A stretch of DNA of 64,000 nucleotides. It comes from Shewanella atlantica. GTDB taxonomy: Bacteria > Pseudomonadota > Gammaproteobacteria > Enterobacterales > Shewanellaceae. A program made the translations under genes and the position numbers. Every line of letters begins with the position of its first letter. Position 1 is the stretch's first letter. The notes beneath the pieces are model-generated. The model was not told where the DNA came from, searched no databases, and was given only the letters and a program-made list of their open reading frames with translations. Below are positions 26,588-34,818 of the stretch, piece by piece. The stretch covers positions 62,001-126,000 of the forward strand of contig NZ_RXNV01000001.1 in assembly GCF_003966265.1 (NCBI RefSeq), given 5' to 3'.

Positions 26588-29203
26588 ATGTTGCCGAATT
26601 CTAAATTGGCTAAAGCTGTACGTTTTGCACTAATAACTGGGGCAGCTACTGCCGCACTAAGTGCACCAGCAGTATATGCCGCAATTGATGATGAAAAAGT
26701 AGAGCGTATTCAAGTTACAGGTTCACGTATTAAACGTACCGATATGGAAGGTTCTTCACCTGTAACAACAATTACTGCTGCAGATATGGAAAAAACGGGT
26801 GAAATGTCCGTTGCCGATGTGCTACGTCGCAGCAATTTAAATACATTCGGTTCTTATTCAGAATCATCAGGCAGCTCATGGCAGAGTCAGTCTAATATCT
26901 CTCTACGTGGAGCCGGTGCAGACCGAACTCTAGTACTGCTTAACGGTAAGCGTATGCCAGGCTCGCCAACTATGGGTGGCACAGCAGTAAACCTTAACAC
27001 CATTCCAACCGCAGCTATCGAACGTATCGAAGTACTTTCTGATGGTGCATCTGCAGTCTATGGTTCAGATGCCGTAGCTGGTGTTGTAAACATCATCCTT
27101 AAGAAAGATTTTGAAGGACTAGAAGTATCTGGTACCGCTAGTAGCCCTGAGCAAGATGGTGGTGAAGAATGGAAAACTCACGTCATTGGTGGAACAAGCA
27201 GCGACAAGGGTAGCCTAACTTTCTCATTCGAGCACCAGAATCGTGAAATTATCTACCAGAGAGATCGCTGGTTCTCAAGTTCAACCAATATCATGGCAGA
27301 TAAGTACTCCGATACAACAGGTGTATCAGCTTACGCGCGTAACTTCCTTGACATGACTACTTATGCATTTGACCCAATGGCCGCTTGTGATAATGACAAG
27401 ATGGTTGGTGGTGGTCACGTGTACGACTACGGTGACGGCGATTACATCTGTGGTTATGACTACACCTCAGAAGCGGCTGACCACGCAGCAAGAAAATATA
27501 CTGCCGGTTATGTTACTGCCGAGTATGAAATTTCTGATGAAATCATGTTTGAAGGTCAAGGTTTATTCTCTCGTAACGAGACATTTGGTCGTTATGCACC
27601 AGCCGCAGGTTGGTTTAATGTAGATGCTGGCCAGGTTGATATTCAAAATTACGTTGACGGTGTTAACACAGGTACTAGCAAGAATGAAAATGCTGGCCGT
27701 GTATACTACCGCTTTACTGACGTCGGTACCCGCGACTCAAAAACTGTTGATTACAGCACAGACATCCAGGTTGGATTAGTCGGTGAGCACGATGATTTTG
27801 GCTGGGATTTCACCTACCACTATAACCTTGCTGAAAACAGTAACTTCGGTAAAGGTTACATCCACCGCCCAACCGTTGAGGCCCTTGTTAAGAGTGGAGA
27901 GTTCAACTTCGGTCCAGAAGGTAATAATGCTGACGTAGTGGCAGCTATCAGCCATGACACGCTAAAGCAAGACACAATGGAATTCCAAAGTGTAAATGCT
28001 GGTGTTAACTTTGAAGCCATCGATCTTCCTGCTGGTCTTGTAGGCTGGTACTTTGGTACTGAGTTTAGCCAGTACAAGTATGAAGCTAACGTAGATGCTG
28101 AATCTGCTGCTGGTGAAGTTATCGGTTCATCTGGTAACGGTTCATCTGGTGACCGTGATGTATTTGCGGTATTCGGTGAAAGTATTATCCCAGTAACAGA
28201 AGATTTAGAGTTAAACCTTGCTTTCCGTTTCGATGATTATTCAGATTTCGGCTCAGCAACGACTCCAAAAGTTGCTCTGCGTTATCAGTTAATTGAAGAT
28301 CTTGTTCTACGTGCATCTTGGGGTCAGGGTTTCCGTGCTCCATCACTGTCTAACTTGTATGCCGCAGACTCATTCAGTGCCGATACAGCAACTGATTATC
28401 ACTACTGTGAGCAGCAAGGAACACCTGTTGCAGAATGTTCGGCTAAACAGTATGACGTTACTCGTACTGCAAACTCTGAGCTACAGCCTGAAACTTCAGA
28501 CTTCTATAACTTAGGTGCCATCTGGAATATTACAGATAACTTCAGTTCAAAAGTTGAGTACTACAACCTAAGCATCGATGATGTGATCACATTCGTCTCA
28601 CTTTCATCTCTACTGAAAGAAGAGCAGAGTGTTGGCTACGGCAACTTAGCCTTGGGTGAAATCAAACGTGCGGGCGATAATCCAAACGGAAAACTACTGT
28701 CGGCCACTACGCCACAAGTTAACGGTAATGGTTTCGATACTTCGGGTATTGATTTCAACCTAACATACACAGGGCTAGAGACTGCCGCTGGTGACTTTGG
28801 TTCTACTTTCGACCTTACTTACGTTATCTCATACGATGATGAAGAGTACTTCGATGGCCCGGTAAACAATCAAGTTGGCCGTAATGGTATGCCTGAGTAT
28901 CGTTTCACTTGGGTAATTGACTGGTCATATGGTGATCACTCTGCTTCATTGCTGACTCAATACATCGATGGTCAAGCTGAAAAAACAGATCCAAATACTT
29001 ATGAGCTGATTGGTAGCCTTCCGTCACAAACTACATTTGACGCAAGCTACACTTACATGGCTTCTTGGAATGGTAAGTTTACCTTCGGTGTTCGTAACAT
29101 CACTAACGAAGATCCAGTATTAGACTCTGACTTAGAGTATGATTCTTCACTTTATAATCTATATGGACGTACTTACACAGCGTCTTACACACAAAGATTC
29201 TAA
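26588..29203 (+). CDS. TonB-dependent outer-membrane receptor
   Basis: 871-residue barrel receptor. A signal peptide (about 1-31, ending SAPAVYAA) is followed by a TonB box-like start (ERIQVTGSRIKR), a plug domain (about 55-170: SPVTTITAADMEKTGEMSVADVLRR, NISLRGAGADRTLVLLNGKRM, VYGSDAVAGVVNIILKKDFEG) and a 22-strand barrel ending in an aromatic strand (YGRTYTASYTQRF). The VTGSRIKR start and long plug loop fit the Shewanella/Alteromonas group of receptors that often take up carbohydrates, peptides or other organic nutrients, not only siderophores. No iron or substrate genes lie beside it, so the ligand is open. Confidence 0.93.
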   Translation: MLPNSKLAKAVRFALITGAATAALSAPAVYAAIDDEKVERIQVTGSRIKRTDMEGSSPVTTITAADMEKTGEMSVADVLRRSNLNTFGSYSESSGSSWQSQSNISLRGAGADRTLVLLNGKRMPGSPTMGGTAVNLNTIPTAAIERIEVLSDGASAVYGSDAVAGVVNIILKKDFEGLEVSGTASSPEQDGGEEWKTHVIGGTSSDKGSLTFSFEHQNREIIYQRDRWFSSSTNIMADKYSDTTGVSAYARNFLDMTTYAFDPMAACDNDKMVGGGHVYDYGDGDYICGYDYTSEAADHAARKYTAGYVTAEYEISDEIMFEGQGLFSRNETFGRYAPAAGWFNVDAGQVDIQNYVDGVNTGTSKNENAGRVYYRFTDVGTRDSKTVDYSTDIQVGLVGEHDDFGWDFTYHYNLAENSNFGKGYIHRPTVEALVKSGEFNFGPEGNNADVVAAISHDTLKQDTMEFQSVNAGVNFEAIDLPAGLVGWYFGTEFSQYKYEANVDAESAAGEVIGSSGNGSSGDRDVFAVFGESIIPVTEDLELNLAFRFDDYSDFGSATTPKVALRYQLIEDLVLRASWGQGFRAPSLSNLYAADSFSADTATDYHYCEQQGTPVAECSAKQYDVTRTANSELQPETSDFYNLGAIWNITDNFSSKVEYYNLSIDDVITFVSLSSLLKEEQSVGYGNLALGEIKRAGDNPNGKLLSATTPQVNGNGFDTSGIDFNLTYTGLETAAGDFGSTFDLTYVISYDDEEYFDGPVNNQVGRNGMPEYRFTWVIDWSYGDHSASLLTQYIDGQAEKTDPNTYELIGSLPSQTTFDASYTYMASWNGKFTFGVRNITNEDPVLDSDLEYDSSLYNLYGRTYTASYTQRF

Positions 29204-29218
29204 ACTGATATAAATAGC

Positions 29219-29249
29219 AAAAGCCCAGGATTTCCTGGGCTTTTTTTTG
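29219..29249 (+). terminator. Rho-independent terminator of the TonB receptor
   Basis: Stem AAGCCCAGGA/TCCTGGGCTT with a TT loop, followed by eight T residues; 16 bases after the stop codon. Confidence 0.93.
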
Positions 29250-29635
29250 CCTGTTGCATTTCGTTCTGAGATACGTTGTCCATAAAAACCAAACGACAGT
29301 GACAATATATAAACTCAGTAACTAGCTCTTATATTATCTATGTTAAAGAGAGTAAAAAGCGAATTGACAGGAATGTTCCAATCTCAAATCCGCAGTTGTT
29401 ACTGTACCCAAATAGCACTTTCCTCTTCCCTTAATAACTACCGCTTTCAAAAGAAATCTCACCTATTTTTATAAACAAAAGTCTGTACAGTTCAGCAGTT
29501 ATAGCCCTATACGACTCTTCACAGAGGAAAACAGGCTTTCGCTCCGATGCGTTCTTGTAATAAAAAACGGCATCGTAAGATACCGTTTTTTTATTCAAAA
29601 ATATTAGGCTTAAACCCACATCCTCAACGCACTAT
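29250..29635. other. Intergenic region, no gene supported
   Basis: 386 bases between the TonB receptor terminator and the YfcC relic. A 62-codon leftward frame (29431-29619) has no family resemblance and lies across the terminator-like hairpin at 29562-29591, so I do not call it. Otherwise nothing is identified. Confidence 0.4.
29562..29591. terminator. Orphan bidirectional terminator behind the YfcC relic
   Basis: AAAAAACGG-cATC / GATa-CCGTTTTTTT with a GTAA loop: an intrinsic terminator in both directions, one C-A mismatch. No intact gene ends close to it. It lies just downstream (leftward) of the transporter remnant at 29636-29728 and is probably the terminator of that lost copy, now used by the intact yfcC-like gene. 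Confidence 0.8.
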
Positions 29636-29728
29636 CTATACCAATCGGAATTGACTAAACCCGATATAATGTGCCGCCACAAGCACCACACCAGAAACAA
29701 CAAACAGGGCTAACATCACCCTCTGTCG
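29636..29728 (-). pseudogene. C-terminal relic of a second YfcC-family transporter gene
   Basis: Reading leftward from 29728, the frame gives RQRVMLALFVVSGVVLVAAHYIGFS and then a few codons to a TAG. This matches the last residues of the intact neighbour (RFMLALFVVSSVVVVTAHFMGFS) closely, at both DNA and protein level. Only this tail survives; upstream it runs directly into the 7-bp tandem repeat. It is the end of a former tandem duplicate or of a partial duplication. Confidence 0.8.
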
Positions 29729-29736
29729 CCTTCGAA

Positions 29737-29794
29737 CTTAAAACTTAAAACTTAAAACTTAAAACTTAAAACTTAAAACTTAAAACTTAAAACT
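29737..29794. repeat. Heptanucleotide tandem repeat (CTTAAAA)8
   Basis: Eight perfect head-to-tail copies of CTTAAAA (29737-29792) plus CT. The array fills the gap between the stop codon of the intact transporter gene (29793-29795) and the relic of its duplicate, so it sits exactly at the duplication junction. Such arrays vary in copy number by slippage. Confidence 0.95.
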
Positions 29795-31394
29795 AACTAA
29801 AACCCATGAAGTGCGCCGTCACAACCACCACACTGGATACGACAAACAGCGCTAACATGAAGCGCCAGATAAACTTAAGCCAATCCCCCCAATCGACCCT
29901 GCAGACACCTAAGGTGGCCATGAGTGACGCCGATGTCGGCACCAACACATTGGTGAAACCATCCCCCAATTGAAATGCCAACACGGCGACCTGTCTTGTC
30001 ACGCCGACGATATCGGCAAGAGGCGCCATCAAGGGCATGGTCAAAGCCGCCTGGCCCGAGCCCGAGGTCACGAAGAAGTTGAACACAGCCTGAAACAGCA
30101 ACATAAACCAGGCTGACAGAGCATCTGGCAGGTGACCGATAACATTACCGGCACTGTTTAAAATGGTATTAAGCACACTATTTTCACTCGGGCCGCCGCC
30201 TCCGAGCAGGATCAATATTCCCGAAGCACAGCCGACTAAAACGGCCGGTTCAAGCATAGTCGCGGCGCCCTGTTTGAAGCTGACCGCCACCTGATTAACC
30301 GTCAAACCATTGAGTTTAAACAAGACACCTATTACGCCGATCACAATACCCATGGTAAAAAACTGACTGGCAATTTCAGGAATAAACCAAGCTTGGGCTA
30401 CAACGCCCCAGATAACCCAAACAACGGTAGCAACTATGGTGAATAGCACCAAAAAGTCACCCAGGTTAAAACGACTATCTAAACTGGCTTTACTCTGGTT
30501 TTCGCGAAAAAAAGCATCGCTGTGATAACTGTATGAACGCTCGGGTGTCAGTCTGATTTTATTGGCATAACGCATGGTAAAAATCAGCCCCATCAGGGTA
30601 AACCCAGCCCACATAATGACTCTCATTCCAGAACCGGAAAGTACCGGCACACCGGCGATCCCCTGAGCAATTGCGACACTGAAGGGGTTCATCCAGGAGC
30701 TGGCAAATCCTATCTGAGTGGCGACATAGGTCACCATCACAGTCGTGATACCGTCGTATCCCAGCCGTATCATCAGCGGGCAGATGATGATGGCGAATGC
30801 GATAGCCTCCTCTCCCATGCCGAATACGGCACCACCGAGAGAGAAGAGAATAAAGATTGCCGGAATAAACAGCATCTCATTGCCGCGTGTTTTATCGATA
30901 AGCCTCAGGATGCCGTTATCTATGGTACCTGTTGCCATCACGACCCCAAAGGAGCCGCCTATCACTAACATAAACATGATAACGCCGATGGCGCTGCCCC
31001 ACTTGGAACCGGACACTAACCCTTCGAAGGCAAAGTTAAAGAAACCCGTCCCTCCTCCGCCTTCAAAAAGAGCAACTGGTGCCAGCTTAGGCTCGCCAGC
31101 TTCATTTAAGGCGTATGAAAAAGAGGTAGGATCGATAACACTGCGGCTTTTCTCTACGCCATCGGCGATATAGCTGACATCCTGGGTTTGAAACGATCCG
31201 GTCGGAACAACATAGGTGAGCAGTGCGGCAGCCAGTGCCACAAAAAAGATGATAACCAGTGTATCCGGCATCTGCCATCGAGCAGCGTCGGTTAGCGTGT
31301 TATCGTGAGAAGATGTTGAAGCAGATGTGTCCATGGTGGGCCCATTGTTATTATTATCTGGTCGCAAATATAAACTAATTTGCTGTGGGTTCAC
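29793..31394 (-). CDS. YfcC-family (ArcD-like/C4-dicarboxylate-type) membrane transporter
   Basis: 533 residues, about 12 membrane helices, matching the YfcC family of putative basic amino-acid or short carboxylate carriers. Typical segments are ALLTYVVPTGSFQ (after helix 1), MGEEAIAFAIIICPLMIRLGYD, SSWMNPFSVAIAQGIAGVPVLSGSGMR and the late loop NFFVTSGSGQAALTMPLMAPLADI, QLGDGFTNVLVPTSASLMATL. The start is taken at a GTG (31394); an internal ATG at 31334 is equally plausible and leaves a shorter N-terminus. The substrate is unknown. The gene is bracketed by inverted ATACCAATCGG motifs (29638-29648 and 31522-31532). Confidence 0.85.
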   Translation of the reverse strand: MNPQQISLYLRPDNNNNGPTMDTSASTSSHDNTLTDAARWQMPDTLVIIFFVALAAALLTYVVPTGSFQTQDVSYIADGVEKSRSVIDPTSFSYALNEAGEPKLAPVALFEGGGGTGFFNFAFEGLVSGSKWGSAIGVIMFMLVIGGSFGVVMATGTIDNGILRLIDKTRGNEMLFIPAIFILFSLGGAVFGMGEEAIAFAIIICPLMIRLGYDGITTVMVTYVATQIGFASSWMNPFSVAIAQGIAGVPVLSGSGMRVIMWAGFTLMGLIFTMRYANKIRLTPERSYSYHSDAFFRENQSKASLDSRFNLGDFLVLFTIVATVVWVIWGVVAQAWFIPEIASQFFTMGIVIGVIGVLFKLNGLTVNQVAVSFKQGAATMLEPAVLVGCASGILILLGGGGPSENSVLNTILNSAGNVIGHLPDALSAWFMLLFQAVFNFFVTSGSGQAALTMPLMAPLADIVGVTRQVAVLAFQLGDGFTNVLVPTSASLMATLGVCRVDWGDWLKFIWRFMLALFVVSSVVVVTAHFMGFS

Positions 31395-31531
31395 AGCCTA
31401 AAGCAAGCAATTAGCCAGACCTGTCGACCGCCGATGAGCTCCAGCATAGAGATACTGAATATAGAGGATACAAGATCCCCGAATACCTATGTACAGGGGG
31501 ATGGAATGAAAGAGTATTAAGCCGATTGGTA

Positions 31532-32986
31532 TTAGTTTACGGTTTGCACAAATAGCTTACGGCGGATTAGCACTGATAATCTATGTGACAACAGCATAAT
31601 CACGAGGGATACCAACAGGGCCGGGACAATGGGGTGAACACCCCAGATAAACAGAGGATTAAACTGAAAGGCTAAGTAACTGATTAAACCGGAAACCATA
31701 GACATGAGTGCACTATGACCTTCTAACTCCTTGAAGAAAACGCCGGCAATAATAGGCCAGAGAAAAACCGCCTGCAGCGCACCGAACGCAGCCAGATTGA
31801 TCCAGACTATCATCTGTGGGGGCTTGATTGCCCAGTAGGTGGCAATAGCCGTAATAATCAACATCGCAACGCGCGTTAGCAAAACTTGTTTAGCAGGCGG
31901 CATTTCAGGACGTATCCTGACGATTCCATCCCTCACAATACTCACAGCAGACTGGAGTAACATCGAATCGACAGAAGACATGACTGCGGCGATGGGTGCG
32001 GCCAATAGCACACTCGCCCAAAACGGATGCATTAAACCAGAAATTAATGTTGGCATGATCTCATCGGGCACGGTTAAATCGGGATAAAGCGCTCTACCCA
32101 ACACGCCGCACACATGAGGAATGAATGTCATCAAAAAACAGATTATCGTCCCCCACACCATCCCTCTCTTTAGTGAAGCTTTATCTTTTACCGCCAACAA
32201 ACGCACCAGCGTATGGGGTAAGCCCATGGTACCAAAACAGATAAGCACCCAAAATGACAACATCATGGGCCATCCCAGATAATCATTTTCCCCGTGAGGG
32301 CTCAGCATATCAGGAGACTGTTTACTTACCTCGCCCATCAACTCAGGTAAAGAGCCCTGGCTCAATACAACCGTCAACAACACGATTAAACCAAGTAACA
32401 TGATCATTCCCTGAAGCGCATCAGTGATGACCACTGCCCTGAAGCCTCCCGTCAAGGTATAAGCCAGCACAGTGATAACAAATAATCCCAAGCCCAGCTC
32501 ATAGCTGATACCACTAACCCCGGAGAACATTCTGGCTCCGCCGATAAATTGCACCGAGATCATAGCCACGAAACCTACAACCAGGCTAATTATGGCCAGC
32601 CAACTTAACCAGCGATTCTTATAACGATCATCGAGCCATTCAATTAACGTCGAATGCTGTTTCTTCCGCTGACTTAAAAACTTGGGCCCAAGCACGCCTA
32701 GGGTCAGAATCGCAACCGGAACCTGAATAAGGGCTAACCACACCCAGCCTAACCCCATTTTATAGGCGGCTCCCGGGCCTCCGATAAATGAGCTGGCACT
32801 GGTATAAGTGGCGACTAAAGTGAGTGCTAACATCGGGCCGTTGAGAAACTGCCCCCCGATAAAGAACCGTTTCGCCCTGTCCTGATACAGAGCGCCAGAG
32901 GTTTTAGCACCCGCTGCGCTCCACCAACGAGTCACGATGAGGCTCGAGATCAGATAGATAAATACCGGCAATAGGTTAATCATCAA
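31532..32986 (-). CDS. panF: Sodium/pantothenate symporter
   Basis: 484-residue sodium:solute symporter (SSS family, about 13 helices) that imports pantothenate for coenzyme A synthesis. The PanF-specific run is well kept: LTLVATYTSASSFIGGPGAAYKMGLGWVWLALIQVP (about 55-90), VQFIGGARMFSGVSGISYELGL, TGGFRAVVITDALQGMIMLLG, GTMGLPHTLVRLLAVKD, and LLAAPIAAVMSSVDSMLLQS. Its first codons overlap the end of yhdT by 11 bases, the same pairing as in Escherichia coli. The stop codon lies directly against an ACCAATCGG repeat motif. Confidence 0.93.
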   Translation of the reverse strand: MMINLLPVFIYLISSLIVTRWWSAAGAKTSGALYQDRAKRFFIGGQFLNGPMLALTLVATYTSASSFIGGPGAAYKMGLGWVWLALIQVPVAILTLGVLGPKFLSQRKKQHSTLIEWLDDRYKNRWLSWLAIISLVVGFVAMISVQFIGGARMFSGVSGISYELGLGLFVITVLAYTLTGGFRAVVITDALQGMIMLLGLIVLLTVVLSQGSLPELMGEVSKQSPDMLSPHGENDYLGWPMMLSFWVLICFGTMGLPHTLVRLLAVKDKASLKRGMVWGTIICFLMTFIPHVCGVLGRALYPDLTVPDEIMPTLISGLMHPFWASVLLAAPIAAVMSSVDSMLLQSAVSIVRDGIVRIRPEMPPAKQVLLTRVAMLIITAIATYWAIKPPQMIVWINLAAFGALQAVFLWPIIAGVFFKELEGHSALMSMVSGLISYLAFQFNPLFIWGVHPIVPALLVSLVIMLLSHRLSVLIRRKLFVQTVN

Positions 32987-33167
32987 TTTTGCCTACGAGG
33001 TTGATGAGCAAAATGATCAGCGTCAATGGCGCACCGATGCAAGACAGCCAGAACCAAAGAGGCACGCCATACCAGATTGCATTGGCATCAAATACCAGCG
33101 GACCTGCACACCATAAAATGAAATAGAAAAAGGTTAAGATTAACGCAGCTTTGGAAAGTGAAAACAT
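32976..33167 (-). CDS. yhdT: YhdT-like small membrane protein (DUF997)
   Basis: 63-residue protein with two membrane helices (about 8-27, ALILTFFYFILWCAGPLVF, and 38-58, WFWLSCIGAPLTLIILLINLV). Size, WYGVPLWFWLSC motif and overlap with panF identify it as the YhdT/DUF997 partner of the pantothenate symporter. Its role is not established; an accessory subunit of PanF is a reasonable guess. Confidence 0.88.
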   Translation of the reverse strand: MFSLSKAALILTFFYFILWCAGPLVFDANAIWYGVPLWFWLSCIGAPLTLIILLINLVGKIDD

Positions 33168-33690
33168 AATGAAAACAGGAAATAATACAGATTGACGATT
33201 CTAGTCAAAACAGGATATTCAGGCCAGTCCTAATCACCATAATTGAGAGGGGTCTCCTTATGAGATTCAGACATGAGAAGGGGCATCGAAAGAGTGTACG
33301 ATAATTAGCACAATTTACCTGCCCGACAATTTTTTTGCTCAACTTATACTAATCGATATGAATCCATAACAGTGATGTGCTCTTTACATCTGACTTTTCA
33401 GTGAGCACTCATTATCAAAAAGGCGAATACCTCTTCGCGGAGTTATTTAGAAATTGTTTAAACTTAGTTTTTATTGATAAGCTGAGGAAAAATTAAGATA
33501 AATTTAATATTTAACCTCACCAAGCCACGTACAAGTCTAAAAAGAGTGAACCCTCTCTAACTTCTGTAACCGCGCCACCAAGTTTGCTTGTGAAGCCATG
33601 AAACAGGCTCTAGAATCAAGACTCAACAATATCAATTTTATTGATAGTTTCATTTTATAAAAATTTCATATAGGAAAGCCAACTCAGCAG
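33168..33690. promoter_or_regulatory. Divergent region between yhdT-panF and a LysR gene
   Basis: 523 bases with no gene. It holds the promoters of yhdT-panF and the LysR gene. A perfect dyad lies at 33630-33646, close to the LysR start (see next entry). A variant of the dispersed repeat word (ATACTAATCGATAT) occurs near 33347-33360. Confidence 0.5.
33630..33646. promoter_or_regulatory. Perfect 17-bp dyad, likely LysR autoregulatory site
   Basis: TATCAAT-TTT-ATTGATA, 45 bases upstream of the LysR start at 33691. LysR proteins commonly bind T-N11-A dyads overlapping their own promoters, and this dyad fits (T...A with an 11-base interval is contained). Function inferred. Confidence 0.5.
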
Positions 33691-34602
33691 ATGAAGTATT
33701 CACTCAAGCAAATCAGCGTTTTTGATGCCGTAGCCAGCTTAGAGAGCGTTAGTGCCGCCGCCAGAAAACTATCAATGACACAGTCTGCCGTGAGTATGTC
33801 GCTGGGGCAGCTGGAAAATTTGCTCGGTCGACCACTTTTTATCCGTCAGGGAAATAGACTGACATTGAGTCACTGGGGAAACTGGCTGCGCCCTAAGGCA
33901 AGGCGCTTGCTTCAAGATGCACAACAAATCGAATTAGGCCTTCATGAACAACACCTTATAAGCGGCAGATTCCGATTATGTTCGAGCCAGACAGCGGCAG
34001 AGCACCTTTTGCCGGAGCTTATCAGTAGAATTGATACGGATTTCCCAGAACTTCGAATCGATTTAACGGTAGAAAATACCGAAAATGTCGTCGAAGGCCT
34101 GTTAAATTATGAGTTCGACCTGGGGATCATCGAAGGCCGTAATGACGACAGCCGGCTGCATCAGGAGCAGTGGATAGACGATCATCTCGTTGTTATCGCG
34201 TCACCCCACCATCCTTATGCCAAATATGAAAGCACGAGTCTGTCTCAACTTGAACAGGCAAAGTGGGTATTACGTGAACAAGGTGCCGGAACACGGCGAA
34301 TTTTTGAGGGTGCCATTCATGGTGTCATCGAAAAGCTCAATGTATGGAAGGAGTATGAGCATGTGCCGTTATTAAAGGCGCTGGTGAAAAACGGATTATA
34401 CCTGAGCAGCCTCCCATTCCTGGATGTAGAGAAAGATGTGGCTAACGGCGACTTAGTTATCCTAGCTACTCCTCAATTAAATATGCAGCGTCACCTCTCT
34501 TTTGTCTGGCGCAATGACTCCGGCGAAAATCCGCTACGTGACTGCCTTATCACCGAGGCACGCCGTTTGAGTCGAAGCCGACAGATTAGAAATCAGGGGT
34601 AA
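33691..34602 (+). CDS. LysR-family transcriptional regulator (CysB-like effector domain)
   Basis: 303 residues: helix-turn-helix at about 3-61 (LKQISVFDAVASLESVSAAARKLSMTQSAVSMSLGQLENLLGRPLFIRQG), then an effector domain with LCSSQTAAEHLLPELISRI and VVEGLLNYEFDLGIIEG, the pattern of the LysR/CysB-like group that senses small metabolites. It is divergent from yhdT-panF but 523 bases away, so control of panF is uncertain. It is convergent with the focA-like gene. Confidence 0.9.
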   Translation: MKYSLKQISVFDAVASLESVSAAARKLSMTQSAVSMSLGQLENLLGRPLFIRQGNRLTLSHWGNWLRPKARRLLQDAQQIELGLHEQHLISGRFRLCSSQTAAEHLLPELISRIDTDFPELRIDLTVENTENVVEGLLNYEFDLGIIEGRNDDSRLHQEQWIDDHLVVIASPHHPYAKYESTSLSQLEQAKWVLREQGAGTRRIFEGAIHGVIEKLNVWKEYEHVPLLKALVKNGLYLSSLPFLDVEKDVANGDLVILATPQLNMQRHLSFVWRNDSGENPLRDCLITEARRLSRSRQIRNQG

Positions 34603-34731
34603 AGCACTCAGTGATCTATGCCCACACGCATCTTATATCTTGAGATAGCTGTTGAGCTAGCTGTTGAAATGAAAGTGGTGCCAGATTTAGTGAATAACGA
34701 ACTGGTGATGCTATCGACCGATTAGAAGTCA

Positions 34732-34772
34732 AAGCAAAAAAAAAGGGCTGCCTATCGATTAGGCAGCCCTTC
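34732..34772 (-). terminator. Rho-independent terminator of the focA-CBS gene
   Basis: 12-bp perfect stem AAGGGCTGCCTA/TAGGCAGCCCTT with a TCGAT loop (34743-34771). On the minus strand it is followed by a run of nine T residues, so it terminates the leftward focA-like gene; it may also stop the rightward LysR transcript. Confidence 0.93.
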
Positions 34773-34818
34773 GTTCCAGAGAAAATCAGTTACTTCAGTT
34801 ACATCTTATATCAGTTCA

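Noticed and set aside
29431..29619. 62-codon leftward frame
   Set aside because: It spans an intrinsic terminator hairpin and has no recognisable protein features.
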